64,000 nucleotides of DNA from an uncultured Bacilli bacterium (GTDB lineage Bacteria; Bacillota_I; Bacilli_A; RF39; UBA660). Positions 42,612-52,199 of this stretch are shown here, one piece after another; position 1 is the stretch's first letter; each line of letters starts with the position of its first letter. The stretch is from contig CALWAL010000004.1 in the NCBI GenBank assembly GCA_944373145.1, forward strand, positions 82,982-146,981, in the 5' to 3' direction. The notes beneath the pieces are model-generated. The model saw only the letters and a list, made by a program, of their open reading frames with translations. It was not told the origin of the DNA and did not search any database. A program made the position numbers and the translations under genes.

Positions 42612-44069
42612 TCACCTAAAATCTGAGAAACGATAGCCACAAATGAAGCAACCAGGGCTATCTCTTCTTACTTTAGCATGGCATTGTGGGCATTCTTTAT
42701 CAACTTGTGCGCTATCACCATAAGATCCGCCAACTGGTCTCAGTAATGGTTCTGGTTCTATATTGTTAGTGATAAAAATTGGTCCTCGCGGTTGTTCTAT
42801 TTGTGGCGTAGTAGTGTTTGACGGCGGAACTTCCACAGTTTCTTCTTTAGAAACTGCTGTGACAGGAAGTTGTGACGGCTCTACAATATTCATACTCACA
42901 ATTTCTTGAACCTTTTCTGGTTCATTAATAACCGGCTGTTGTGTTAGAACTTGAGGTTCAACAGCGTCCTCAACTTTTTTTTCTATCTTATGATCATGGC
43001 TGATATTAAAATCTGGAGTTGGAGCTATTAAACCAGAAAGAGAAGAATTTAAATTAATGGGGCCATTATCAATAATAGCTACAGGTTCTTCTTTTTGAAT
43101 GATTTGTTCTTCTATTTCTTTTGCTTTAGAACGTTCAATTTCTTTTTTCTTCTCAAGTGTCTCAATATTAGCTCGCATTTGATTTTCATAACGTTGGTTG
43201 ATCAAAATAGGGCCTGTATTATCAATTGGAGTCGCAGCCTCTAAAACAACATCATGTACAACTGGAATAAAAGGTGTATTGTCCTCAACTTCATCCTTCA
43301 CATCAGAAATTGGTTCTAATGGTACAGCTTCAACTTTAGCTTCCTCTTTAATTTCGACCACAGGAGTATCAACTTTATTGGCAACATCTTCAACTTTTTT
43401 TTCTTTTGCTTGAGGTGCATTATAGATTAAATTGTAGTCAAAAGTCAAATCTTCGGCAGTTGGCATAGCCTTGTCGGCTTTAGCCAAATGTTCCTCAACA
43501 GAAACGTTTGAATAATCCGTTTTCTTTATTACCGCCTTTTTTTCAACTTTTTTAACAGCTAATTTATCAACTGCTTCAGCATTTGACAAATTCATTACCT
43601 CTGGTGCGTCTACCGGTGTTATAATCTCAATAGGTTCAAGTTTAAATTCTTGCTTTTTTGGGCGTTCAATAACATAGTCTATCTTCGAACCATCAACATC
43701 TATATCTGTAAATGCCAACAAAGGATAGAAAATAGGCGATAAAAACATTAAACCAATTTTCATAACAACATTTTTACGACATATAGTACCTAATTTATAC
43801 CCAATCAAAACGGTCATAAAAGCTAATCCTATAATATTGATAAAAGGAATAAATAATAGGAGGATCATCCACTTTGGTATCCTTAAAACTGATAGCAATA
43901 CAATAACATTATAAATTGGAATAAAAGCTAATAAAGATTTTTGGCCGACTTTTTTGAAAATAACTGCTAATGAAAATATATATACAATTGCTAAAACACC
44001 AAGAACAATAAGCACAAGTGTAATATTATTTTGAAGAAAGTCTACGATACTCTCTATAAAACTGTTCAT
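42612..44069 (-). CDS. Multipass membrane protein with long Pro/Glu-rich linker and terminal zinc ribbon
   Basis: 485 aa. Residues 1-120 hold four hydrophobic helices of the DUF5684-like type (LLAFIPIYNVIVLLSVLRIPKW). Then comes a low-complexity linker of about 330 residues rich in Val, Glu, Pro and Thr, and finally a zinc ribbon (CPQCHAKVRRDSPGCFICGYRF). ATG 44069 follows GGAGGAGGG. First gene of the three-gene zinc-ribbon operon ending at 40634. Function unknown. Confidence 0.75.
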   Translation of the reverse strand: MNSFIESIVDFLQNNITLVLIVLGVLAIVYIFSLAVIFKKVGQKSLLAFIPIYNVIVLLSVLRIPKWMILLLFIPFINIIGLAFMTVLIGYKLGTICRKNVVMKIGLMFLSPIFYPLLAFTDIDVDGSKIDYVIERPKKQEFKLEPIEIITPVDAPEVMNLSNAEAVDKLAVKKVEKKAVIKKTDYSNVSVEEHLAKADKAMPTAEDLTFDYNLIYNAPQAKEKKVEDVANKVDTPVVEIKEEAKVEAVPLEPISDVKDEVEDNTPFIPVVHDVVLEAATPIDNTGPILINQRYENQMRANIETLEKKKEIERSKAKEIEEQIIQKEEPVAIIDNGPINLNSSLSGLIAPTPDFNISHDHKIEKKVEDAVEPQVLTQQPVINEPEKVQEIVSMNIVEPSQLPVTAVSKEETVEVPPSNTTTPQIEQPRGPIFITNNIEPEPLLRPVGGSYGDSAQVDKECPQCHAKVRRDSPGCFICGYRFSDFR

Positions 44070-44137
44070 CACACCCTCCTCCCTATTCTTTTACACTAAT
44101 TATAGTTTAGCACATTTCATCATCTAATTCAACAAAA

Positions 44138-44160
44138 AAAGTTGAAAAGGTTTCAACTTT
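44138..44160 (-). terminator. Terminator of aspS
   Basis: AAAGTTGAAA / TTTCAACTTT, 3-nt loop, seven T on the minus strand; stop codon in the stem. Confidence 0.85.
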
Positions 44161-45898
44161 ATTTTCGCAAATCAATATGTAATTCTTTTAACTGTTGTTC
44201 TGAAACTAAATTTGGCGCTTCTGACATCAAACAAGACGCACTAGCGGTTTTGGGAAATGCTATAACATCACGGATATTTTCGGTTTTAACTAAAAGCATT
44301 GTTAAACGGTCGAGTCCAAATGCTAAACCACCATGTGGAGGCGTACCATATTTTAAAGCCTCTACAAAAAAGCCAAATTTTTCTTTAACTTCAGCATCAT
44401 TTAAACCTAATGCTTTAAACATTTTATTTTGAACCTCTTGATTATGAATACGAATTGACCCTCCACCAGCTTCATAACCATTTATAACCATATCATAAGC
44501 TTTTGAATAACATTTACTTAAATCACCTTCTAAATATTTAATATCACAATCTTTAGGTGCTGTAAAAGGGTGATGGCAAGCAACATATCTACCTTCTTCC
44601 TCACTGTATTCAAAAGTTGGAAAATCAGTAACCCATAATAACTTGTAATCGTTTGGATTAATCATTTCTAAATCGTTTGCTAATTTACATCTTAGAGCCC
44701 CGAGACTAACTTTAACTATATTTTTTTTACCTGAAATAATTAAAACTAAATCATTATCTTTCAAATTCAAATAAGATATAATTCTACTTTTTTCTTCTTC
44801 ACTCATATTTTTTACTAAACTACCGGTTAGTTCATTTTCTAATTTTAAATAAGCTAACCCAGAAGCTCGATATGTTTTAACATAATCAGTTAATTTATCT
44901 AGTTCTTTACGTGAATAACGATTTGCAGCATTAACAACTAAGCAGTTAACTATTCCACCTTCCATAACTACAGATTTAAGAAAAGATATCTCTGTGTTTT
45001 TAAAAATGTTTGTAATATCTTGAATTGGCATAGCAAATCTTAAATCAGGTTTATCAGAACCATACTTATCCATTGCTTCATCATAAGGCATGCGCATAAG
45101 TGGTAAATCAATATCAATATTTTTTACTTCTTTAAAAACACTGGCAATCATACGCTCTGCCAAAGACATAACATCATCTTCATCAACAAAACTCATTTCA
45201 ATATCAACTTGCGTAAATTCTGGTTGGCGATCAGCTCGTAAATCTTCATCCCTAAAACATTTAGCAATTTGAAAATATTTTTCCATACCACCTACCATTA
45301 ATAATTGTTTAAATATCTGTGGAGATTGCGGTAAGGCATAAAATTTACCAGCATTAACACGTGATGGCACTAAATAATCTCGTGCTCCTTCTGGAGTTGA
45401 TTTACACAAAATTGGTGTTTCAATTTCTAAAAAATTTTCTTTATCTAAAAATTTGCGAATAGCCATAGTTAACTTATGACGCATAATCATATTTTCCTGT
45501 AATTTTGGCCTTCTTAAATCTAAATAACGATATTTTAAACGAGTATCTTCTAACGCTGTTGTCTCATCGCTAACTTCAAATGGTATTTCCAAGGCTGTAT
45601 TTAAAACCTCAATTTTATCAACTAATACTTCGATATCTCCAGTTAATAATTTATCATTTTTATTTTCCCTTTCTGCTACCGTTCCATTAACTTTAATAAC
45701 ATACTCGTTACGTATATCACTAGCAATCATTTCCAAGTTATCCTCTGGTCTTATAACTAACTGAACAATACCACTACGATCACGCAAATCAATAAAAATC
45801 AACCCACCTAAATTTCTTTTTTTACTGACCCATCCATGTAATTCAACTTTTTCTCCAATATTAGATAGTGATAAACTTGCATTCATTATTTTTTTCAT
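44159..45898 (-). CDS. aspS: Aspartyl-tRNA synthetase
   Basis: Class II synthetase, 579 aa. An OB-fold anticodon domain (HGWVSKKRNLGGLIFIDLRDR) precedes the catalytic core with motif 2 (FRDEDLRADRQPEFTQVDIEMS), the bacterial GAD insertion, and motif 3 (GLAFGLDRLTMLL). ATG 45898 has AAGGAGG upstream; the frame's upstream extension runs through the T-box terminator and is not coding. Controlled by the T-box leader at 45917-46113 and separately promoted from hisS. Confidence 0.97.
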   Translation of the reverse strand: MKKIMNASLSLSNIGEKVELHGWVSKKRNLGGLIFIDLRDRSGIVQLVIRPEDNLEMIASDIRNEYVIKVNGTVAERENKNDKLLTGDIEVLVDKIEVLNTALEIPFEVSDETTALEDTRLKYRYLDLRRPKLQENMIMRHKLTMAIRKFLDKENFLEIETPILCKSTPEGARDYLVPSRVNAGKFYALPQSPQIFKQLLMVGGMEKYFQIAKCFRDEDLRADRQPEFTQVDIEMSFVDEDDVMSLAERMIASVFKEVKNIDIDLPLMRMPYDEAMDKYGSDKPDLRFAMPIQDITNIFKNTEISFLKSVVMEGGIVNCLVVNAANRYSRKELDKLTDYVKTYRASGLAYLKLENELTGSLVKNMSEEEKSRIISYLNLKDNDLVLIISGKKNIVKVSLGALRCKLANDLEMINPNDYKLLWVTDFPTFEYSEEEGRYVACHHPFTAPKDCDIKYLEGDLSKCYSKAYDMVINGYEAGGGSIRIHNQEVQNKMFKALGLNDAEVKEKFGFFVEALKYGTPPHGGLAFGLDRLTMLLVKTENIRDVIAFPKTASASCLMSEAPNLVSEQQLKELHIDLRK

Positions 45899-45916
45899 AA
45901 AATCCTCCTTAATAAT

Positions 45917-46113
45917 AAAAAAACGTATTATGAGTGAAGGGACGAATATTCGCGGTACCACCCTTCTTCATAATACGATTATGCACTTTATTCTTTAACG
46001 CAGAAATACGATTATTTAACATTTGATGTCTTCTTTATAACTATTAACTTATTCACACCGACCATAAGCTCTCTTCATAAATTATTATAAATACTCCTTC
46101 AAACAAATAATAT
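45917..46113 (-). promoter_or_regulatory. T-box leader of aspS, Asp specifier
   Basis: The T-box core GGGTGGTACCGCG lies at 45951-45963. The terminator stem pairs 45924-45933 with 45968-45977 and is followed by seven T at 45917-45923. Upstream are AGTA and GGTCGGTG elements of stem I and a candidate specifier GAC followed by A in GAAGACATC. Uncharged tRNA-Asp would stabilise the antiterminator and allow aspS transcription. Confidence 0.92.
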
Positions 46114-46119
46114 AGTTGT

Positions 46120-46148
46120 ATTTTATCTCTAAATATTTATTTTGTCAA
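46120..46148 (-). promoter_or_regulatory. Promoter of the aspS T-box transcript
   Basis: Minus strand TTGACA (46143-46148, inside the last hisS codons), 17 nt, TAAAAT (46120-46125). Confidence 0.75.
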
Positions 46149-47450
46149 CTTTAAAATTATTTCTTCAACGGTTAGCAATTCTTGTTCTCCTGTTTCCATA
46201 TTTTTTAAAGTTGCTTTATTTAATTTAATTTCGTCTTCACCTATTAAAATAACGTACGGGATATTCAATCTATTAGCATAATTCAATTTCGTCTTCATCT
46301 TTTTATCTTGATAATAAATATCAGTATTTATACCAGCAGTACGTATTTTGGATGCCAAAGATAAGGTGTACTGCATATCCTTACGGTCAAAAGGAATAAC
46401 TAAAACTTGTGTTAAACTACGCTTATTTTCAGTTATTAAGTCTTTTTCTTTAAGTTGTGAAAATAATCTTGTTAAGCCAATGGAAATACCTATGCCAGGT
46501 AATTTTTGATCAGTATAATAAGCAGTTAGATTTTCATATCTCCCACCAGAACAAATACTCCCTAACCTAGGATATTCATCTAATATTGTTTCATAAACTG
46601 TCCCAGTATAATAATCTAATCCACGAGCTATTGTCAAATCAATCTTAAAATATTGCTCTGGAACATTAAAATTACGCATTCCCTGAATAACATCAGCTAA
46701 TTCGGATATTCCTACTTTAAATTGCTCATTATTGATATTTAAATTTTGTAAAGATTCTAATATTTCGTCGTTAGTGCCTTTGATATCAATAAAATGCATA
46801 ATTTGGTCAATTGCTATACTATCAATATCATAGGCTTTTAATTCTCTTACTACTTCATCAGGGCCAATTTTATCAATCTTGTCGATAACCCTTAAAATAT
46901 CACTTGCACTGACTTTTAAATTTAAAGATTCAAAGAATCCGTTTAGCACTTTGCGATTATTAATCCTAATAGTAAATTTACCAATATTTAATTCTTGAAA
47001 GACATTATATATAACCGTTGGTATTTCAGCATCAAATATCAAATCTAAGCTTTCCTGCCCAATTATATCAATATCACATTGATAAAATTCTCTAAATCGA
47101 CCTTTTTGTGGCCTTTCACCGCGAAACACTTTACTCATTTGATATCTTTTGAACGGAAATACTAACTCATTATAGTGTTCAGCTACATAACGTGCTAAAG
47201 GAACAGTCAAGTCAAATCGCAATGATAAATCATTATCTCCTTTATTGAAACGATATATTTGCTTTTCAGTTTCACCACCGGCTTTAGCTAACAAAACCTC
47301 CGATAATTCAATCGTTGGTGTATCTATCGGTAGAAAGCCGAATTTTTCATAAACTTTTTTAATTGTATCGTACATATTGTTAAATAAAATCTGATCTTGT
47401 GGTAACAATTCCATAAAACCAGGTAATGTTCTTGGTATAACTTTTTTCAT
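46137..47450 (-). CDS. hisS: Histidyl-tRNA synthetase
   Basis: Class II synthetase of 437 aa. Motif 1 region (ETEKQIYRF), motif 2 (KRYQMSKVFRGERPQKGRFREFYQ), the HisRS-specific LDYYTGTVYE and motif 3 (GIGISIGLTRL) are all present. AGGAGAAGG precedes ATG 47450. Upstream is a 24-codon leader ORF with three His codons and its own promoter; downstream aspS has a separate promoter and T-box. Confidence 0.97.
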   Translation of the reverse strand: MKKVIPRTLPGFMELLPQDQILFNNMYDTIKKVYEKFGFLPIDTPTIELSEVLLAKAGGETEKQIYRFNKGDNDLSLRFDLTVPLARYVAEHYNELVFPFKRYQMSKVFRGERPQKGRFREFYQCDIDIIGQESLDLIFDAEIPTVIYNVFQELNIGKFTIRINNRKVLNGFFESLNLKVSASDILRVIDKIDKIGPDEVVRELKAYDIDSIAIDQIMHFIDIKGTNDEILESLQNLNINNEQFKVGISELADVIQGMRNFNVPEQYFKIDLTIARGLDYYTGTVYETILDEYPRLGSICSGGRYENLTAYYTDQKLPGIGISIGLTRLFSQLKEKDLITENKRSLTQVLVIPFDRKDMQYTLSLASKIRTAGINTDIYYQDKKMKTKLNYANRLNIPYVILIGEDEIKLNKATLKNMETGEQELLTVEEIILKLTK

Positions 47451-47491
47451 TTTCCTTCTCCTATCCTCTTTATGACTAATATAAATAAATT

Positions 47492-47566
47492 TTAATTTAA
47501 CCTAAGATGTCGAAAGAAAACATGGTGATAGCGAGCTACCCATTCTTTAATATAATTATTTTTCAT
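47492..47566 (-). CDS. 24-codon leader ORF upstream of hisS
   Basis: ATG 47566 follows GAGGTGAT and the frame ends TAA at 47492, 41 nt before hisS. The peptide contains YHHVFFRH, that is three His codons in 24. Its ribosome site GGTGATAG (47568-47575) is exactly complementary to CTATCACC (47524-47531), which encodes the Tyr-His-His part. It starts 14 nt from the predicted transcript end. This looks like a regulatory leader peptide responding to His-tRNA, but a small functional peptide is not excluded. Confidence 0.55.
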   Translation of the reverse strand: MKNNYIKEWVARYHHVFFRHLRLN

Positions 47567-47586
47567 ACTATCACCTCAACACAAAT

Positions 47587-47615
47587 AGTATATAACTTTT
47601 TTCATTTTTAGTCAA
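47587..47615 (-). promoter_or_regulatory. Promoter of the leader ORF-hisS unit
   Basis: Minus strand TTGACT (47610-47615), 17 nt, TATACT (47587-47592), directly after the stop codon of the upstream gene. Confidence 0.75.
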
Positions 47616-47622
47616 AAGGTAT

Positions 47623-48471
47623 TTAAATTTTACCCAATCGTTTCTTCTTAATTTGTTCAAAAATATTAAATGCTTGCTTTTGAAAATTTTGATAATCTAA
47701 ATTGCGTTCTTCTTCGCTATCATACCAAATAATATCTTGTTCTTTATTAGCATCTTCAAATTTAAGACCATATTTTATTGTTGGAGATAATAGCATAAAA
47801 AATTTATGTCTTTTCACTCCATAAGGGAACCTATGGATTAAATATTCTATATTTACAGAATTAATTGTAATTTGAAATGTAACTTTTTGATTTTGATAAT
47901 ACATTCCATTTCGAAAATCAACAATTGACTCAGGGTTTGCTCCATGGTAAATGTTCTCATCTTTTTTAACGATTGGATAAACATTCATTGTTTTCAAATC
48001 TAAAATATAATCAATATTACACCTTGTAAATAAAACATGGCAACTATCCAAAACAGCAATTCGATCAGCTTCTAAAACAACGCTTTCGTCTGAAACCTTA
48101 ATTAATTTATAACCGAATTCACTTTTTTTAACAACATATCCTAAAATTAAGATTTTAGAATTGGAAAAAGTCGAATCAGTGCTAAAACAAATTGACGAAT
48201 CAATCACTTCGCCTGTTTTATAATTAATGACGCGATATGACTTATAAAATTGTCCCAAAATCATTTCTACTTCTAAATTTTTGTCTTCAACAATAATTAA
48301 ATCATGTGCTAAATCATAAACCCCAACATAGCGATATCCATACTTTTTAAAATAATCACTAATTGCTTCCCGCGTAGATAGTATTCCATATTTTGCAAAT
48401 TCATTTTCTAAAATTGTTTGTCCATTATATTCAATTCCATTAATACATTCAAGTCTCATAAAACCCCACAT
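47623..48471 (-). CDS. Protein of unknown function (about 280 aa)
   Basis: Soluble protein rich in beta-strand-like stretches (VVLEADRIAVLDSCHVLF, YILDLKTMNVYPIV) suggesting a beta-propeller or WG-repeat-like fold. No catalytic motif. The start is uncertain: ATG 48471 or 48459 (MRLECINGIEYNG), neither with a good ribosome site. It follows the AI-2E-family transporter gene by 23 nt and is the last gene before the hisS promoter. Confidence 0.6.
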   Translation of the reverse strand: MWGFMRLECINGIEYNGQTILENEFAKYGILSTREAISDYFKKYGYRYVGVYDLAHDLIIVEDKNLEVEMILGQFYKSYRVINYKTGEVIDSSICFSTDSTFSNSKILILGYVVKKSEFGYKLIKVSDESVVLEADRIAVLDSCHVLFTRCNIDYILDLKTMNVYPIVKKDENIYHGANPESIVDFRNGMYYQNQKVTFQITINSVNIEYLIHRFPYGVKRHKFFMLLSPTIKYGLKFEDANKEQDIIWYDSEEERNLDYQNFQKQAFNIFEQIKKKRLGKI

Positions 48472-48494
48472 AATAGCTAAATAAAAATTATTTT

Positions 48495-49571
48495 TTAAGA
48501 TTTTTCTTCCATATTATCTTTTATCTTTTCAATACTATCATTTATATCTTCTTTATAAAAATTATAAGCTGCACATATGATGATTGCTACTGGAAAAGCA
48601 ATAAAAATACCAACAATTCCTAAAATCATACTACCAGCAAACATTGCAAAAATTGTGATTAAAGGATGAATTGAATTACTTTTTCCATAAATAAGTGGAT
48701 TAATTAAATAACTATCAACGCTTGAAAGCAAGAAAAAGGCAATTACTGTTCTAACAAATAGACCAGGGCTTATAACAAAAGCTGTTATTGCTGCAATACT
48801 ATTACAAGCAATCCCGCCAAAATATGGTATTAAATTAGCTATTCCAGCTAAAAATCCTAATAGAATAGCATTTGGGTGCCCAATTATAGCATAAACGATA
48901 CTATATTCAAAAACAGAAATAATCATTACTTGCATTAATCCACTTAAATATTTCATCATTTCGCCATCTAATAGTTTAACAAACCTAAACGTTTTTTCAC
49001 TACGACGAGTTAAAAATTCTTTTAAGAATTTACGAATCTTTTCCATATCAATTAAAAAATATGTATAAGCAGCAAACGCGAAAAAAAGATTACCAATAAC
49101 AGTGATTGAACTGCCAATAATATTAATAGCTCCATCTGAAACATATTTTGTCAAATCGGTGATGATACTTTTAAAGCCTTCATTTAATGTTTCCTGTAAA
49201 CCACTAATATTAATATTCCAGTCTCCTTCAGAAAACTCAGTTAAAAAACTACTAATATTAGCAAATAAATCAGATAATTGACCAACTAAAACACTAGCGA
49301 TAATATATATAACAAAAATGGCAATACCAACAGTAGCAAAAATAACAAGTGCCGTACTTAAGTTTTTCGACATCTTTTTAGCACGTAGTTTTTCTACCAA
49401 AGGGTATTCAGCATATGCTAAAGCAAAAGCTAAGACAAATGGTGTAAAAATCGCAACTATTTTAGCAACCGTATCAATCCATAAATTGCCCGTACGATAG
49501 ATTAAAAAGAAAATTAAGACAATAAGTGAAATATTTACTAATCGGAAATCAACTTTATTTCTTTTAACCAT
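48495..49571 (-). CDS. AI-2E/PerM-family membrane transporter
   Basis: 358 aa with about eight helices: two pairs at the N-terminus, a soluble region near 100-150, and the C-terminal bundle with GFLAGIANLIPYFGGIACN and SYLINPLIYGKSNSIHPLITIF, hallmarks of this family. Members export small molecules or ions; the substrate here is unknown. It starts 2 nt after dtd, so it belongs to the rel-dtd unit. Confidence 0.9.
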   Translation of the reverse strand: MVKRNKVDFRLVNISLIVLIFFLIYRTGNLWIDTVAKIVAIFTPFVLAFALAYAEYPLVEKLRAKKMSKNLSTALVIFATVGIAIFVIYIIASVLVGQLSDLFANISSFLTEFSEGDWNINISGLQETLNEGFKSIITDLTKYVSDGAINIIGSSITVIGNLFFAFAAYTYFLIDMEKIRKFLKEFLTRRSEKTFRFVKLLDGEMMKYLSGLMQVMIISVFEYSIVYAIIGHPNAILLGFLAGIANLIPYFGGIACNSIAAITAFVISPGLFVRTVIAFFLLSSVDSYLINPLIYGKSNSIHPLITIFAMFAGSMILGIVGIFIAFPVAIIICAAYNFYKEDINDSIEKIKDNMEEKS

Positions 49572-49573
49572 AA

Positions 49574-50014
49574 CTATTCACCTTTTTCTAGTAAGATGGT
49601 AACCGGTCCATCATTATTAATATTTACTAACATATCTGCTCCAAAAATTCCTGTCTCAACTTTGATGTATTTTTTTAACATCTGATTGAACATATCATAT
49701 AATTTAGTTGCTTCTTCACCACGCATTGCTTTAATATAGCTTGGACGATTTCCTTTTTCTGCATTTCCATATAAAGTGAATTGTGAAATACTTAAAATTT
49801 CACCGCCAACATCTAGAATAGATTTATTCATAACTCCATTTTCATCATCAAAAATACGAAGATTTAAAATTTTGTTAACCATATATGATATCTCTTTTTC
49901 TGTGTCACCAGGAGTAAAACCAACTAACAAAACCAGCCCTTTACTTATTTCGCCAACCACTTTCTGATTAATTGTTACCGCTGAATTTAAACTTCTTTGC
50001 ACCAATACTCTCAT
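49574..50014 (-). CDS. dtd: D-aminoacyl-tRNA deacylase
   Basis: 146-aa enzyme that hydrolyses D-amino acids from tRNA. It starts MRVLVQRSLNSAVTI and contains ISQFTLYGNAEKGNRPSY and the C-terminal NNDGPVTILLE, a variant of the GP motif. It overlaps rel by one base, a rel-dtd pair conserved across Firmicutes. Confidence 0.95.
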   Translation of the reverse strand: MRVLVQRSLNSAVTINQKVVGEISKGLVLLVGFTPGDTEKEISYMVNKILNLRIFDDENGVMNKSILDVGGEILSISQFTLYGNAEKGNRPSYIKAMRGEEATKLYDMFNQMLKKYIKVETGIFGADMLVNINNDGPVTILLEKGE

Positions 50015-52185
50015 TACTTGATACTCCTTTCTACATTTGTAATTTGCGGAACCATCATTAAATCATTCATAAATTTTTCTAATTTTTCTGTTGAAGAGAC
50101 TAAAACATTAATTGTGACTAAATAACGGTTTTGACTAGTCACACTGTTTATACTTTGAATTGTAATGTCATTGCCTGACGTTCTAGAAACAATATTCAAC
50201 AATAAATCTTTGTTATCATCAGCACTTATTAATAAATCTGTAGCATATTTTTTTGATATTTCTTCATTCCAAGAAACATCAATAATACGTTCCTCACTTT
50301 CACTGATATTGGGACAAACTGTTCGATGAACATTAATACCATTTCCCTTAGATATATAACCAACAATATCATCACCAGGAATTGGTTTACAACAAGCTGC
50401 AATATTGGTCTTAATTTCATCAATTCCTCGTACAATGATATCATTTTTTGCATTTACTACTTTATGTTCAGCGTTATTAACCTTATTTAAAATAATTTCT
50501 TCCTTACTAATTTCAGGATTTGTTATTGTATTGACAATTTGAGTTGCACTAAAACGTCCATTACCAATATTAATATGTAGTTCATTTAAATCACCAACAT
50601 GATATTCTTCAAACAATTTTGCTAAATTATCATTGCTAAAGAAATCCGAAAAAGATATTTTACGTTTACGTATCTCTTTTTGCAACAATTCTGTTCCTTG
50701 TTTAGCATATTCTTCTTTGTCAATTTTATTATAAAAACTTCTAATTTTGTTTTTTGCTTGAGTAGTATATGCGATATCAATCCACTCACGAGATGGGCCA
50801 GTCGAATTTTTATTAGTATTAATTTTAATAATATCTCCATCATTTAAAGCGTAGTCTAATGAAACAATATTGCCATTAACTAAAGCTCCAACCATTGTAT
50901 CACCAACACCACTATGTACTCGGTAAGCAAAATCAATCGGTGTTGAACCTTGTGGCAATTCGATAACATCCCCTTTTGGAGTAAAAACATAAATAGTATT
51001 TTTTAAAACATCTTCCTGAACTGTCCGCACAAATTCTTCATCATTCGTTTCTTCTTCTTTTAATTCCATAATTTCTCTAAAAAATTGCAATTTTTGTTCC
51101 ATCGCACTTTGCATAGAAGCTTTAACATTACTACCTTTTTCTTTATATGACCAGTGTGAGGCAATACCTCGCTCTGCAATTTCATCCATTTCATACGTAC
51201 GAATTTGAATTTCAAATAAATATCCATCTAATCCAAAAACCGTAGTATGTAAAGACTGATACATATTAGTCTTTGGCATGGCTATATAGTCTTTAAATCT
51301 TTTAGGGATAGGTCTAAATTTAGAATGAATAATACCTAAAGCTTGATAACATTCTTGTTCTGTTTTAACAAAAACGCGAAGGGCCAAAAGATCATAAATA
51401 TCACTAAATTTTTTACCTTTATCTAGTTTTTTATAGATACTATAAATACTTTTAGCTCGACCCTTAATCTCATGCGTTACTCCCTCTTTATTAAGAAGAT
51501 CGCTAACTTCAGTCATCATCTTTTCAACAATTAAATCACGTTCTTTTCGTGTTTGATTTAATTTTTCAACAATAGAAAAGTAAACATCAGGCTTATAGTA
51601 GCGAAGTGATAAATCTTCTAATTCACTTTTAATTTGATTCATCCCTAAGCGATGAGCAATTGGTGTTAAAATGTCTAAGGTTTCTTTGGCATTAGCTTTT
51701 TGGCTTTTCTCTGATAAAATCCATAAGGTTCGCATATTGTGTAGACGGTCAGCCAACTTAATAATTAAAATTCGAACATCTTCGCTTAATCCAACGATAA
51801 TTTTTCGGTGATTAGCAATAACAGCCTCATTATCACAGGTAAACTTTAATTTATTAATTTTAGTAACACCATTAACTAAATCAGCAATTTCTTTTCCAAA
51901 TTTTTTTTCTATATCCTCATAAGTTACGTCACAATCTTCAATAGTATCATGTAAAATAGCTGCGCATATCGTTGGCGCATCAGCGTTAATATCAGATAAA
52001 ATATAAGCTACATTTAAAGGATGAACAATATAATCTTCACCTGTTAAACGCTTTTGACCAAAATGTTTTTCATAAGCAAAAAGGTAGGCACTTGATATTA
52101 ATTTACGTTCCTTATCTTTAGTAATATATGTGCAAACTTTTTCATAAAGTTCATCAAAAGTTAATTTTGGATTATCTTTTCTCAT
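50014..52185 (-). CDS. rel: Bifunctional (p)ppGpp synthetase/hydrolase Rel
   Basis: Stringent-response enzyme, 723 aa. The HD hydrolase has AAILHDTIEDC and RLHNMRTLW; the synthetase has KGRAKSIYSIYKKL and TNMYQSLHTTVFG; then TGS (IYVFTPKGDVIELPQGSTPIDFAY), a zinc-finger region (AACCKPIPGDDIVGYIS) and a C-terminal ACT domain. The HD residues are intact, so both activities are expected. First gene of the rel-dtd-transporter run. Confidence 0.96.
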   Translation of the reverse strand: MRKDNPKLTFDELYEKVCTYITKDKERKLISSAYLFAYEKHFGQKRLTGEDYIVHPLNVAYILSDINADAPTICAAILHDTIEDCDVTYEDIEKKFGKEIADLVNGVTKINKLKFTCDNEAVIANHRKIIVGLSEDVRILIIKLADRLHNMRTLWILSEKSQKANAKETLDILTPIAHRLGMNQIKSELEDLSLRYYKPDVYFSIVEKLNQTRKERDLIVEKMMTEVSDLLNKEGVTHEIKGRAKSIYSIYKKLDKGKKFSDIYDLLALRVFVKTEQECYQALGIIHSKFRPIPKRFKDYIAMPKTNMYQSLHTTVFGLDGYLFEIQIRTYEMDEIAERGIASHWSYKEKGSNVKASMQSAMEQKLQFFREIMELKEEETNDEEFVRTVQEDVLKNTIYVFTPKGDVIELPQGSTPIDFAYRVHSGVGDTMVGALVNGNIVSLDYALNDGDIIKINTNKNSTGPSREWIDIAYTTQAKNKIRSFYNKIDKEEYAKQGTELLQKEIRKRKISFSDFFSNDNLAKLFEEYHVGDLNELHINIGNGRFSATQIVNTITNPEISKEEIILNKVNNAEHKVVNAKNDIIVRGIDEIKTNIAACCKPIPGDDIVGYISKGNGINVHRTVCPNISESEERIIDVSWNEEISKKYATDLLISADDNKDLLLNIVSRTSGNDITIQSINSVTSQNRYLVTINVLVSSTEKLEKFMNDLMMVPQITNVERSIK

Positions 52186-52199
52186 AATCTCACCCTATT

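Noticed and set aside
45899..45961. Upstream extension of aspS
   Set aside because: It would translate through the T-box terminator; the true start with AAGGAGG is at 45898.
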